From the NCBI RefSeq assembly GCF_009746625.1, contig NZ_VWXL01000052.1, forward strand, positions 62,001 to 126,000: a stretch of 64,000 nt of DNA. The letters run 5' to 3'. Below the pieces are notes generated by a model that ran no database searches, was not told the origin of the DNA, and saw only the letters and a program-made list of their open reading frames with translations. Positions 34,471-43,383 of the stretch are shown in pieces (within the stretch, counting starts at the first letter, position 1; each line of letters opens with the position of its first letter). The DNA comes from Caproicibacter fermentans (lineage in GTDB: Bacteria > Bacillota > Clostridia > Oscillospirales > Acutalibacteraceae). The position numbers and the translations under genes are program-made.

Positions 34471-35253
34471 TCAGGAAAGATAGGGCGCCAGCGGTTTTAG
34501 AAGCAGGCACAGGCCGTAGATGACCGGCTGGTGGAACAGGTACAGCACAAGCGCGTGACGCCCGAACCACGAAAGAATCGGCACCTGCGGGCGGTAGGCG
34601 ATCTCCGGGAAACGGCCGGCCTTTGCCAGCTTGCCCACAAAGGTGCCCGCCGCGAAAACGAAAATCCACGGCAGAACGGGAAAGTAATCGGAGCTTTTGA
34701 AGCCGGGGCCGGGAAAGCCGAGCGGCGCGAGCCACGCGAACGTGTAAAGCCCGCCCGGAAGAGGAATGCCGAAGCCCGGTCCGCAGCCCAGAAAACCGCG
34801 CGGCACGCCGCGGGTCAGAAAATACAGCGCGAAGCAGGCGATCACGGCAATCCACGAAAAACGGAACCGGTCGGCATACGGCTTCAAAAAGCCGAACAGG
34901 ATCATGCAGACCGCAAGAAAGTGCAGCACGCCGAACGTGATGACGTCCTCCGGCACGAAAATCCGGGTGACCAGCGTCACGCCGAGCGCGACGGCCAGCA
35001 GCTTCGTCCCCCGCCTGAGGTTGGAGTGCGTCAAATACGAGGCGATGCCCGAAATAAACAGGAACATCCCGGCGAAAAAAGGTTCGGCGGGCATAAAAAA
35101 ATTGAAAAAGTAAACGCCGATATTATTTCCGAACAGATAGCCGAACGTATAAAATCCGTGGTAAAACACCATGCAGAACACGGCGAATCCGCGGAGCTCG
35201 TCCATCAGGTGAATTCTTCCGCGTCCGTTCGGCGCGGTGATGCTTTCCGGCAT
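34471..35253 (-). CDS. DUF1624/heparan-alpha-glucosaminide acetyltransferase-like membrane protein
   Basis: 260 residues, about seven transmembrane segments. Near the N-terminus, IHLMDELRGFAVFCMVFYHGFYTFGYLFG holds the ELRG and His residues typical of DUF1624 acyltransferases, and FISGIASYLTHSNLRRGTK is the next loop. Such proteins may move acyl groups across the membrane onto envelope glycans. ATG 35253 follows GGGAGGCGCC. Convergent with the VOC gene and divergent from the thioesterase gene. Confidence 0.8.
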   Translation of the reverse strand: MPESITAPNGRGRIHLMDELRGFAVFCMVFYHGFYTFGYLFGNNIGVYFFNFFMPAEPFFAGMFLFISGIASYLTHSNLRRGTKLLAVALGVTLVTRIFVPEDVITFGVLHFLAVCMILFGFLKPYADRFRFSWIAVIACFALYFLTRGVPRGFLGCGPGFGIPLPGGLYTFAWLAPLGFPGPGFKSSDYFPVLPWIFVFAAGTFVGKLAKAGRFPEIAYRPQVPILSWFGRHALVLYLFHQPVIYGLCLLLKPLAPYLS

Positions 35254-35427
35254 GGAGGCGCCTCCCTTTGGGTAATAACCGGCCGCAAGGAAATCCTCGC
35301 GGATTTCCCGGCGGTCAAGGATGAAATCCTTTTTTGGATATGATATAATAAAGTAGAATACCGTGCCCGTTCTTTCCGGGCACAAAAGAAATCATATTAT
35401 TATATCATGCAACTGGAGGAAATTACA

Positions 35428-35820
35428 ATGCCGGATACTCGATTGACGAAAGAATACGCCGTCACGCAGGAACTGCTTGCCTCCCGCATGGGCAGCGGGG
35501 CGCTGCCCGTGCTGGCAACGCCCGCCGTTTCGGCCTTTTTTGAAAACGCGGCGATGGAGCTTGCCGCCGGATTCCTTGCGGACGGCGAAACGACCGTCGG
35601 GTCGAAAATCACCGTGGAGCACCTCGCGCCGACCGCGCCGGGCTGCGCCGTAACGGTGACCGCCGAGCTGCTGGAGCATGAAAAAAGGATATTTCGCTTT
35701 CGCCTGGAAGCGCGGGACAACGCCGGGGTGATTGCAACCGGCACGCATGAACGCGTCAGCGTGAAAAGCGACCGCTTTCTGCAAAAGGCCGACCAAAGAA
35801 AAAGCGCGGTGGCCGAATGA
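35428..35820 (+). CDS. thioesterase, FlK-like hotdog fold
   Basis: 130 residues. VTQELLASRMGSGALPVLATPAVSAFFENAAMELAAGFLADGETTVGSKITVEHLAPTAPG matches the fluoroacetyl-CoA thioesterase/hotdog family, with the usual active-site region E/H/T. Function is presumably acyl-CoA hydrolysis. ATG 35428 follows TGGAGGAAA. Its stop overlaps the start of the HAD gene by 4 bases. Confidence 0.82.
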   Translation: MPDTRLTKEYAVTQELLASRMGSGALPVLATPAVSAFFENAAMELAAGFLADGETTVGSKITVEHLAPTAPGCAVTVTAELLEHEKRIFRFRLEARDNAGVIATGTHERVSVKSDRFLQKADQRKSAVAE

Positions 35821-36476
35821 GCTTTCGTCATGACCTCGTCCTGTTTGACCTGGACGGCACCCTGACGGATTCCGCGCCGGGGATCACCGGCGGGCTGAAG
35901 GAAGCTTTTCAAAAAATCGGCTGGCCGGTTCCGCCGCGGGAAACCCTGCGCAAATTTATCGGCCCCCCGGTCCGGAACAAGCTCAATGAGACGTATTCGG
36001 AAATGAATGAGGAAGCCGTCTCCGAATTCATCCGGTTCTACCGCGATTATTATAACAGCCGGGGCGCGTATGAAAATTCGGTTTACCCCGGCATTATGGA
36101 TCTTCTGGCGCAGCTGAAGGCGGGCGGCGTCCTGCTTGCGGTCGCAACCTCCAAGCCGGCGACCCCGGCCAAGCGGGTTTTAGATCATTTCGGTCTTGCG
36201 CAGCCCATGGATTATATTTCGACCGAAGACGATTCCGAATCCGGCAGGGGAAAAGAACATCTGATTCTGCCGGTTCTGGAGCAGTCCGGCGTGCCGGCGT
36301 CCCGCGCGGTCATGGTCGGGGACACCAAGTACGACGCGGGCGGCGCGCGCAGGGCCGGAACCGATTTTGTCGGCGTTCTGTACGGGTTCGGCTCGCAGGA
36401 GGAAATGGAGCGCGAGGGCGCGGAAAATTTCGTCGGCTCGGTCGAAGAGCTGCGTGATTTTCTGGTTGACAAATAA
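35817..36476 (+). CDS. HAD hydrolase, phosphoglycolate phosphatase-like
   Basis: 219 residues. Motif I FDLDGTLTDSAPGI (residues 9-22), motif II VATSKP (about 104), motif III/IV AVMVGDTKYDAGGARRAGTDFVGVLYGFGS. The four-helix cap sits between motifs I and II. Probably a small-phosphate phosphatase of the Gph/PpaX group. Translationally coupled to the thioesterase gene. Confidence 0.9.
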   Translation: MSFRHDLVLFDLDGTLTDSAPGITGGLKEAFQKIGWPVPPRETLRKFIGPPVRNKLNETYSEMNEEAVSEFIRFYRDYYNSRGAYENSVYPGIMDLLAQLKAGGVLLAVATSKPATPAKRVLDHFGLAQPMDYISTEDDSESGRGKEHLILPVLEQSGVPASRAVMVGDTKYDAGGARRAGTDFVGVLYGFGSQEEMEREGAENFVGSVEELRDFLVDK

Positions 36477-36509
36477 CACGCGCTGTTGTATGATAATCCC
36501 AAAATAGAA

Positions 36510-36602
36510 AAGGGGTGCTGGGTATTTCCCGGCTGAGAGCAGGCGGATTGATGCCTGAAACCCATAACCTGATCTGGATAATGCCAGCGTAGGAAAACGA
36601 AA
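36510..36602 (+). promoter_or_regulatory. TPP riboswitch (THI element)
   Basis: Canonical conserved boxes: GGGGTGCTGGG, CTGAGAGCAGGC, CCTGAAACCCATAACCTGATCTGGATAATGCCAGCGTAGGAAAACG. It is followed directly by a strong terminator (36606-36635), so thiamine pyrophosphate should stop transcription before thiT. Confidence 0.97.
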
Positions 36603-36605
36603 GTT

Positions 36606-36635
36606 ACGCTCCGCGCAGGCCGCGGGGCGTTTTTT
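36606..36635 (+). terminator. riboswitch-controlled terminator
   Basis: ACGCTCCGCG pairs with CGCGGGGCGT (one G-U pair) followed by six T; expression platform of the TPP riboswitch. Confidence 0.9.
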
Positions 36636-36677
36636 GTTCTCCATTAGCAGAATTCCGGACGAAATGGAGGGGCAATT

Positions 36678-37250
36678 ATGACAAATGAGAACACGAAAAC
36701 AACGGGACTGAATCCGACGGTGCTCCGGTTGGTGGAAAGCGCGGTCATGCTTGGGCTTGCGACGGTGCTGAGCCTGATCAAGCTTTACCAGATGCCGCTG
36801 GGCGGGTCGGTGACGCTTTGCAGCATGCTGCCGATTTTGCTGATCGGCTACAAGTACGGCGTAAAATGGGGCCTGCTCACGGGCTTTACCTACGGGGTGA
36901 TCCAGCTTTTGCTGGACCTCGCGGCTGTGATGTCGTGGGGGCTGACTCCCGTGGCAATTACGGTATCGTTTCTTTTTGACTATCTTCTGGCGTTTGCGTT
37001 CCTGGGCCTTGCCGCCGTTTACGGCAGGAGCTTCCCGAAATTTGTGGCGGGGATGTTCACGGGAGTGCTTCTGCGCTTTGTATGTCACGTCATTTCGGGC
37101 GCGACGGCTTACCTTTCGTGGGTGCCGGCGGAATGGAGCGGTCATCCGTGGCTTTATTCCATGGCGTATAATGCTTTTCTTCTGCCGGATATCGCCATCT
37201 GCCTGGTCGTCGGCGGCCTTCTTTACAAACCTCTGAAGAGGTTCCTTTAA
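36678..37250 (+). CDS. thiT: energy-coupled thiamine transporter ThiT
   Basis: Thiamine-binding S component of an ECF transporter; it borrows a shared EcfAAT module not present in this window. 190 residues, six transmembrane segments. Opening LVESAVMLGLATVLSLIKLYQMPLGGSVTLCSMLPILLIGYKYGVKWGLLTGFTYGVIQLLL carries the ThiT signature. The thiamine-contacting W/Y/E region is present toward the C-terminus (ATAYLSWVPAEW). The start follows AATGGAGGGG, 42 bases after the riboswitch terminator. Confidence 0.95.
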   Translation: MTNENTKTTGLNPTVLRLVESAVMLGLATVLSLIKLYQMPLGGSVTLCSMLPILLIGYKYGVKWGLLTGFTYGVIQLLLDLAAVMSWGLTPVAITVSFLFDYLLAFAFLGLAAVYGRSFPKFVAGMFTGVLLRFVCHVISGATAYLSWVPAEWSGHPWLYSMAYNAFLLPDIAICLVVGGLLYKPLKRFL

Positions 37251-37268
37251 TTCTTAGGCGGATTTGGA

Positions 37269-37315
37269 TTTCAACAAGGAGCGGCGCCCCGGACGGGGCG
37301 CCGCTCCTTGTTGAA
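37269..37315. terminator. long hairpin between thiT and the betaine operon
   Basis: A 21-bp or longer perfect stem (TTCAACAAGGAGCGGCGCC and its complement) around GAC. A/T tracts at both ends, between convergent thiT and opuAC. Function as a bidirectional terminator is likely. Confidence 0.75.
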
Positions 37316-37346
37316 AAATACTGTTTGGAGGAAGATATGCCGTCGG

Positions 37347-38255
37347 TTAAGATTTCGCGGGCAGCCAGCCGTTGACCAGGTCCTCGTTGCTGTTCATCCA
37401 GGAACGGGCCGCTTCCAGCGGATCGTCCGCGTCCGCGACGGCGCCCATCAGGTCGCCGAGCTGATCGCTTGTCATCTTGAAATTGGTGAGGAACTTCGCA
37501 ACGTCCGGAGCTTTCTCATCCAGCTTTTTAGAGCCGAGCTTGTGGATGGATTCCGCTTCGCCGTAGGTTCCCTTCGGGTCTTTCAGGAATTTCAAGTCCC
37601 ATTTGGCGAACATCCAGTGCGGCTGCCAGCCGGTCACAACAATCGGCTCCTCGTTGTCAACGGCCTTTTTCAGCGCCGCCGTCATGGTCGGGCCGCTGCC
37701 CGGCATCAGCTTGTAATCAAGGCCGTAATCCTCAAGCGCCTTGTCGGTCGTCGTCATGATTCCCGCGCCGGAATCGATGCCGACAATGGTGCCGTCGAAT
37801 TTATCTTTGTTGGCGTTCAGCTGGTCGATGCTGTCGATATCGACATAGGACGGAACGACCAGGCCGATTTTCGCGTTGTCAAAGCTGACCCCGTAATCCT
37901 TCACTTCGGAACCGTATTTATCCATATAACTTTTATGGGTAACCGGAAGCCAGCAATCCAGGAAAACGTCGGTGCCGCCGCTTGCCAGAGAAGCAAATAC
38001 CGGCGCGACGTCCGTCTGAACCTGCTTGGTATCGTACCCCATCTTATCTTTTAAAATCGCGCTCATCAGGTTCGTCATGGCGATATCTTCCGACCAGTTG
38101 ACGTAACCGATTTGAATCTCGGGTTTCGTTCCCCCGTTTTTCGCGCTGCCTGTCTGGCTCGCCGCGGAGCTGCTTTCCCCGTTCTGGGCGCATCCCGCAA
38201 GCATACCCAGGCAGATTGCGCCTGCCAGTATTGCCGCTGTAATTGATTTCTTCAT
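37347..38255 (-). CDS. opuAC: glycine betaine ABC transporter, substrate-binding lipoprotein
   Basis: 302 residues. Signal peptide with lipobox LAGC (Cys22 region), Ser-rich linker, then an OpuAC/ProX-type domain: IGYVNWSEDIAMTNLMSAILKDKMGYDTKQVQ, aromatic-cage tryptophans (VFLDCWLPVTHK and GWQPHWMFAKWDLKFLKDP). Extracytoplasmic betaine capture for osmoprotection. Third gene of the operon ATPase, permease, binding protein. Could also be proline betaine or carnitine. Confidence 0.93.
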   Translation of the reverse strand: MKKSITAAILAGAICLGMLAGCAQNGESSSAASQTGSAKNGGTKPEIQIGYVNWSEDIAMTNLMSAILKDKMGYDTKQVQTDVAPVFASLASGGTDVFLDCWLPVTHKSYMDKYGSEVKDYGVSFDNAKIGLVVPSYVDIDSIDQLNANKDKFDGTIVGIDSGAGIMTTTDKALEDYGLDYKLMPGSGPTMTAALKKAVDNEEPIVVTGWQPHWMFAKWDLKFLKDPKGTYGEAESIHKLGSKKLDEKAPDVAKFLTNFKMTSDQLGDLMGAVADADDPLEAARSWMNSNEDLVNGWLPAKS

Positions 38256-38322
38256 TTCAATCCCCTTTCAGAATAGAATGTGTAAATTTATTGAAAAGCC
38301 AAAGTGGCATTTTCCGATAAGA

Positions 38323-39174
38323 TTATTTAGCGTTGATCTTATTTCGGTTTGATTTGCCGATTCCCTGCGTGATGCGGTCCAGAATCATCGCGAGAATGAC
38401 GACGGCGAGGCCGCCCTCGAATCCCTTGCCGACCTCCAGCTGCGTGATGCCCTGCAGCACGGTGATGCCGAGGCCCTCCGCGCCGATCATGGAGGAAATG
38501 ACCACCATGGAAAGCGAAAGCATGATCGTCTGGTTCAGCCCGGCCAGGATGGTCGGCATTGCGAGCGGAATCTGCACCTTGAACAGCATCTGGTTGCCGG
38601 TGCAGCCGAAGGAGCGCGCCGCTTCGATCACGTCGCCCGGAACCTGCCGGATGCCGAGGTTTGTCAGGCGTACGGCGGGCGGCATGGCGAAGATCACGGT
38701 CGCGACGGCGCCCGGCACCACGCCGAGGTCAAAGAAATAAACCGCGGGAATCAGGTACACAAAGGCGGGCATGGTCTGCATGAAGTCCAGAATCGGCCGG
38801 ATGATGCGGTTGGCCGATTCGCTTCGCGACATCCAGATGCCGACCGGGATCCCGATGAGCAGGGCGATCAGCGTGCTGGTTATGACCAGAGCCAGCGTTT
38901 CCATCGTCTCCGTCCAAAGGCCGATGGAAACGACGACCAGAAGCCCGACCGCGGTAAAAATCGCGGTGCCGCGGCCGGCGAGACGCCAGGCAAGCAGCGC
39001 CAGAATCACGATCATGACATAGAACGGGATAAAGTTGAACAGGTGCTCGAAGGAAGTTACGACCCAGAGCAGGATCATTTTGATCCCGCCGAAAAAACCG
39101 GCCCAGTTTTCCGTCATCCAGTCGATGGCCTTTTCCACCACATCCCCGATCGGAAGTCTATACATTTTCATCAT
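38323..39174 (-). CDS. opuAB: glycine betaine ABC transporter permease
   Basis: 283 residues, six transmembrane segments. The EAA loop region RSFGCTGNQMLFKVQIPLAMPTILAGLNQTIMLSLSMVVISSMIGAEGLG is the ProW/OpuAB signature. The start overlaps the ATPase stop by 17 bases, so translation is coupled. Opening RLPIGDVVEKAIDWMTENW is typical. Confidence 0.94.
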   Translation of the reverse strand: MMKMYRLPIGDVVEKAIDWMTENWAGFFGGIKMILLWVVTSFEHLFNFIPFYVMIVILALLAWRLAGRGTAIFTAVGLLVVVSIGLWTETMETLALVITSTLIALLIGIPVGIWMSRSESANRIIRPILDFMQTMPAFVYLIPAVYFFDLGVVPGAVATVIFAMPPAVRLTNLGIRQVPGDVIEAARSFGCTGNQMLFKVQIPLAMPTILAGLNQTIMLSLSMVVISSMIGAEGLGITVLQGITQLEVGKGFEGGLAVVILAMILDRITQGIGKSNRNKINAK

Positions 39175-40360
39175 CCTCCCCGAGGATACCCGACAGAACG
39201 GATACTTTCATAATGATGCCCACCACTTTTTGCTCCTCGTCGACCACGACGATCGGGTATTTGGAATTGATGACGAGGGGAAGAAGTGTTTCAATGGAGG
39301 TGTCGGGCGAAACGGTCTCCACATTTGTGTCGATGGCGTCCTTGACGCTCTCCGGCTCGTGGGCGCCTGCTTTCAGCAGGTCCACCGCTTTGTCGATGGA
39401 GAGAATCCCTTTCAGGTGCCGGTCCCTGTCGACGACGAAAATGCTGGAAATGGAGGCTTCCCTCATTTTGCGGACGGCAACCCGCACGCCGTCTTTCGCG
39501 TAGGCGATGGGGTCCGGCCTCCTCATGATGGTGGAAGCGGTGACAACCTTGACGCGGTTGACGTCCTGTACGAATTCGCGAACGTAATCGTCCGCCGGAT
39601 TCGTAAGGATGTCCTCCGGCGTGCCGGTCTGCACGATGACGCCGTCCTTCATGATCGCGATCTTGTCGCCGAGCTTCAGCGCCTCGTCCAGGTCGTGCGT
39701 GATAAAAATGATGGTCTTGTGCATTTTGGTCTGCAGCGCCAGCAGCTCGTCCTGCATCTCCTTGCGGATCAGCGGGTCAAGCGCGCTGAACGCTTCGTCC
39801 ATCAGAAGAATATCCGGGTCGTTCGCCAGCGCGCGCGCCAGGCCGACGCGCTGCTGCATGCCGCCGGAAAGCTGGGAGGGCATGCGGTCCTCGTGTCCCT
39901 CCAGCCCCACCAGGCGAAGCGCTTCGCGCGCTCTTTCGCGGCGGGTGTTCGGGTTCACGCCCTGAATTTCAAGCCCGAATTCCACGTTGCTTTCCACCGT
40001 GCGGTGCGGCAGCAGGGCGAAATTCTGAAAAACCATCGCGATCTTTTTGCGGCGGATTTTCAAAAGGGCTTCCTTATTGCTGGCGGCGATGTTTTCGCCG
40101 TCGATCCGCACCTCGCCGGCAGTCGGCCGGATGAGCAGGTTCAGGCAGCGGATCAGCGTGGACTTTCCGCTGCCGGAAAGCCCCATCACGACGAAGATTT
40201 CTCCTTCCTCCACCTGAAAATTCGCGTTGTTCACGCCGACTCCGTGTCCCGTGGACTTCAGGATTTCGGCTTTCCCTTTCCCTTTTTCCAGAAGCGGGAT
40301 GATCTTTTTTGGATTGGAACCGAAAATTTTATATAAATTTTTGACTTCTACTTTCGGCAT
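39158..40360 (-). CDS. opuAA: glycine betaine ABC transporter ATP-binding protein with CBS domains
   Basis: 400 residues. Walker A GLSGSGKST (about 60-68), signature LSGGMQQRVGLARAL, Walker B ILLMDEAFSALDP; then two CBS domains (about 270-395: MRRPDPIAYAKDGVRVAVRKMREASISSIFVVDRD and VSPDTSIETLLPLVINSKYPIVVVDEEQKVVGIIMKVSVLSGI). The CBS pair is the ionic-strength sensor in OpuA-type systems. First gene of the operon; start after AGGGAG. Confidence 0.95.
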   Translation of the reverse strand: MPKVEVKNLYKIFGSNPKKIIPLLEKGKGKAEILKSTGHGVGVNNANFQVEEGEIFVVMGLSGSGKSTLIRCLNLLIRPTAGEVRIDGENIAASNKEALLKIRRKKIAMVFQNFALLPHRTVESNVEFGLEIQGVNPNTRRERAREALRLVGLEGHEDRMPSQLSGGMQQRVGLARALANDPDILLMDEAFSALDPLIRKEMQDELLALQTKMHKTIIFITHDLDEALKLGDKIAIMKDGVIVQTGTPEDILTNPADDYVREFVQDVNRVKVVTASTIMRRPDPIAYAKDGVRVAVRKMREASISSIFVVDRDRHLKGILSIDKAVDLLKAGAHEPESVKDAIDTNVETVSPDTSIETLLPLVINSKYPIVVVDEEQKVVGIIMKVSVLSGILGEDDENV

Positions 40361-40642
40361 TCCATCACTCCCTTAATCCTATCAAAATCGAAAATTGATC
40401 GGTTCATTTTTAAAAACAGACAACTCTATTATAACTTGTAGGTTGCAGGATGTCAACCTCAGGGAATTGAAATTGTAAATATATGGAAAATGAAATGGAT
40501 TTTTCTCCGGTCTCATGAATTGCATCCCCCGCGGATTTGCGGTAGAATAATAAAAGCGCGGATGACCGGCCGGCTGTTCGCATATACTGAATAGGCAGTA
40601 TGGGTTTTATCGGATGGAATGGGATTTTTGGAGGGATTCGGC

Positions 40643-41371
40643 ATGTGGGACCGGTCAATACTAAAATCAAACGCGAAAGTCGCCCTGCGCGGAAGGTACT
40701 GGACCGCTTTTCTGGTTACTTTTCTTTTTTTGCTTTTAACCGGAGGCTTTCAGCTTGCGGACCCGGGATTCTGGCGCGGGTTCGGAATTTTTCCGTGGTT
40801 TTCCGCCGAAACGCGCGCGAAGGGCAGCTTCATATGGAGCTTCCATTTCGGGTGGCTTGGAATATTGTACGCGATTTTTGTCGTGCAGCCCCTCGTTATC
40901 GGAGTTTCCCGCTACTTTGTCCGCAATCATTTCGAGTCCGCCGAGGTGGAAACCGCGTTCAGCGGGTTCCGATGGAATTACATGAACGGCGTGAGCGCCA
41001 TGTTTCTCACGGAGCTTATTATTTGTCTCTGGACTTTGCTTCTGATCATTCCGGGAATTGTAAAGGGATTGGAGTACAGCATGGTTCCGTTTCTTCTTTC
41101 CGACAACCCGTCCCTGCCCGGCGAGCGCGCGCGGCAAATCAGCCGCGAAATGACGGACGGCCAAAAGGGCGCGATCTTTGTTTTTGACCTGTCTTTTCTG
41201 GGATGGTTTCTGCTGGGGGCGCTCTGCTTTGGCGTCGGCATGCTGTTTGTTCTGCCGTATTACAGCGCGGCGCAGGCGGAGCTTTATTTATTCCTGCGCG
41301 ACCGGGCGCTTCGAATGGGGTTTGTCCGGCCGGAAGAGCTCTGTCTGGGCCGCTCCGGTCCGCAGTCCTGA
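40643..41371 (+). CDS. DUF975 family membrane protein
   Basis: 242 residues, about five transmembrane segments. N-terminus MWDRSILKSNAKVALRGRYWTAFLVTFLFLLL and the block LLLIIPGIVKGLEYSMVPFLLSDNPSLPGERARQISREMTDGQK are characteristic of DUF975. Function unknown, membrane organisation suspected. ATG 40643 follows TGGAGGGA. Alone in its transcription unit. Confidence 0.85.
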   Translation: MWDRSILKSNAKVALRGRYWTAFLVTFLFLLLTGGFQLADPGFWRGFGIFPWFSAETRAKGSFIWSFHFGWLGILYAIFVVQPLVIGVSRYFVRNHFESAEVETAFSGFRWNYMNGVSAMFLTELIICLWTLLLIIPGIVKGLEYSMVPFLLSDNPSLPGERARQISREMTDGQKGAIFVFDLSFLGWFLLGALCFGVGMLFVLPYYSAAQAELYLFLRDRALRMGFVRPEELCLGRSGPQS

Positions 41372-41530
41372 TTCCGGCTTTGCCCGCTTTTGTAGAATTC
41401 CCTGATTTACCCGGATTCATGCCGGAATTTAAAAAACGAAAAGAAAAATGAGAAAGCGACCCCTGACTTCCTAAATATTCCAGCTCTTCTGCCGATATAT
41501 ATTCTATCAAGAAGCAAAGCAGGGTGTTTT

Positions 41531-41986
41531 ATGGCGGTAGAAGGAATTGCGGCGGCTTCGGCAGTCTCTCAGACGGCGGATTCCGGGCAGAGCACGGAAC
41601 AGGACCGGATTTCGGAGCTGGTCCGGCTCGAGCAGGATGTCCAGAAGCTCAAAACGGATTACAAAGACAAGGCGAATAAAAACGGGATGTCTCAGACCGA
41701 AGTCACCAGTAAAATCAGGAAATATGAAAAGCTGATTGCGAAAATCGAACAGGAGATTCGCCGGATCAAACGGCAGGAATCCTCACGCCCGGCCGGACTG
41801 AAAAAGAAAGACGGAAAAGACGGCGCGAAGCGAAGCGACAGCACGGTGCTTTCCATGGCCGCGCTGAAAGCGTCTTACCGCATGCTGATTCCGGTCTCCG
41901 GCCTGACGGCGGTACAGGAGGTTTCGGAAGAGAGTAAGGCGGACCTGAGCACGCAGGCCGGCGGGACTCTGGACGAGCTGGTTTAG
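41531..41986 (+). CDS. FlxA-like coiled-coil protein
   Basis: 151 residues. Ser/Ala-rich N-terminus, then a strong coiled coil (about 27-85: RISELVRLEQDVQKLKTDYKDKANK...TSKIRKYEKLIAKIEQEIRRIKRQ) as in FlxA-like small proteins, then a basic stretch and a Ser-rich tail. No enzymatic motif. The 41372-41530 gap before it holds no other gene. Ends before a strong terminator. Confidence 0.6.
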   Translation: MAVEGIAAASAVSQTADSGQSTEQDRISELVRLEQDVQKLKTDYKDKANKNGMSQTEVTSKIRKYEKLIAKIEQEIRRIKRQESSRPAGLKKKDGKDGAKRSDSTVLSMAALKASYRMLIPVSGLTAVQEVSEESKADLSTQAGGTLDELV

Positions 41987-41999
41987 AAAAAACGCAAAA

Positions 42000-42046
42000 A
42001 AATCCCCCCGCGCGGAGTTTTCGGAAACCGCGCGGGGGGATTTTTT
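42000..42046. terminator. bidirectional terminator
   Basis: AATCCCCCCGCGCGG and CCGCGCGGGGGGATT form a 15-bp stem with A-run and T-run on the two sides, separating convergent genes. Confidence 0.9.
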
Positions 42047-42062
42047 GCTGCCATGGAATTTT

Positions 42063-43184
42063 TTATCGGGATTTTTCGTACAACTCCTGGATCAGCCGGA
42101 GGATGTTTTCGGCGGAACGGGATTTGTCGAAGCCCTTGCAGGAGGAGCGCATTTCGCTCAGCTTTCGGTTGTCCGCAAGCAGAGAGCGGATGGTCTCTCC
42201 GCAGTCCTGGCCGTTTTCCAGCTTGACGGCCATGTTATGGGTCAGAAGGAAGTTGGCGTTGTCCTCTTCCTGGCCGGGGATGGCGTCGAAAACGGCCAGC
42301 GGAATTCCGCAGGCGAGCGCCTCCGAAACGGTCAGCCCGCCGGGCTTTGTAATCAAAAGGTCCGCGGCGTGCATATAATTTTCAACCTCGTTTGTGAAAA
42401 ACACCAGTTTGGTCGGCTTGGGGCTGTCCGGAATCAGCTTGGCGATTTCCTCGTAAAGGCGCTCGTTGCGCCCGGTGATGACGATCATCTGAAAGTTCTG
42501 CTCCAGCCGCACGATCTGCCGGTAGATTTTCAAAATGTTGGTCACGCCGAAGCTGCCCGCCATAATCAGGATGGTGGGAAGGTACGGGTCCAGCCCGATC
42601 TTTTTCAGAAAAGCGGGCCGGTCGCCCGCCGTGAAGAAGACGTTTTCAACCGGAATCCCGAACGGGTAAATTTTTTCTTTCGGGACGCCCATCGCTTCCA
42701 TTTCAGAGATCATGTCGCCGTTCGCGACCACATAGGCGTCCACATGGTCGGCAACCCACGCGCGGTGCGGGCCGTAATCGGTCATCAGGCAGATCAGCGG
42801 GGCCGTGACGGCGCCCGCCCATTTCAGGTGAGAGATCATTTCGGTCGCGAACGGGTGGGTGGAAATAATCACATCCGGTCTTTCCCGCTCCAGAAGCGGC
42901 ACCAGCTTCAGGCTGAACGCCCCGCTGAACCGGGAGACCAGAGTGGAAAGAAGGCTCTCTTCGTTTGTTTTGCGGTAAAGCTGGCCGAATACCTTCGGCG
43001 TTTTTGTCGCAAGAAAATGATATCCGTCGCAGACAGTTTTGTTCAGAACGCTGCTGATGCTTTTCAGCGCGTCGACCACAACCACTTCGCTGCCGGCGGA
43101 GTTCTTTGAAATATAGGCCTGTATGGCGCGGGAGGCGCGGATATGCCCGCCGCCGGTTGCCGCGGTTAGAATTAAGAGTTTCAC
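42063..43184 (-). CDS. MGDG synthase-type diacylglycerol glycosyltransferase
   Basis: Transfers a sugar from UDP-sugar to diacylglycerol, giving glycolipids or a teichoic-acid anchor. 373 residues from GTG 43184, which follows AGGGGTG at good spacing; an ATG at 43208 is an alternative. N-terminal KLLILTAATGGGHIRASRAIQAYI is the MGDG_synth motif; the C-terminal GT-B half has TNEVENYMHAADLLITKPGGLTVSEALACGIPLAVFDAIPGQEEDNA, the UDP-sugar site. Like UgtP/MurG-related enzymes. Sugar donor not readable. Confidence 0.9.
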   Translation of the reverse strand: MKLLILTAATGGGHIRASRAIQAYISKNSAGSEVVVVDALKSISSVLNKTVCDGYHFLATKTPKVFGQLYRKTNEESLLSTLVSRFSGAFSLKLVPLLERERPDVIISTHPFATEMISHLKWAGAVTAPLICLMTDYGPHRAWVADHVDAYVVANGDMISEMEAMGVPKEKIYPFGIPVENVFFTAGDRPAFLKKIGLDPYLPTILIMAGSFGVTNILKIYRQIVRLEQNFQMIVITGRNERLYEEIAKLIPDSPKPTKLVFFTNEVENYMHAADLLITKPGGLTVSEALACGIPLAVFDAIPGQEEDNANFLLTHNMAVKLENGQDCGETIRSLLADNRKLSEMRSSCKGFDKSRSAENILRLIQELYEKSR

Positions 43185-43317
43185 GTAAACACCCCTGAAT
43201 TTGATCATTTGCGGAGCTTTCGCCGGTTATACCAAAATTATTATATCATATATTTGGAAAAGATACCATGCCCCGGCGGCGCGAAAGCGCAAGCCAAAAT
43301 GGTAACAGGACTGTGAC

Positions 43318-43346
43318 TTTACGCGGGGCGGAGCAGGGGATATAAT
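43318..43346 (+). promoter_or_regulatory. promoter of the VanW gene
   Basis: TTTACG, 17-base spacer, TATAAT, 37 bases before the ATG. Confidence 0.65.
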
Positions 43347-43383
43347 GGAGTCGCGGCCGCATGGCCGAACAGGGGGTACGTGC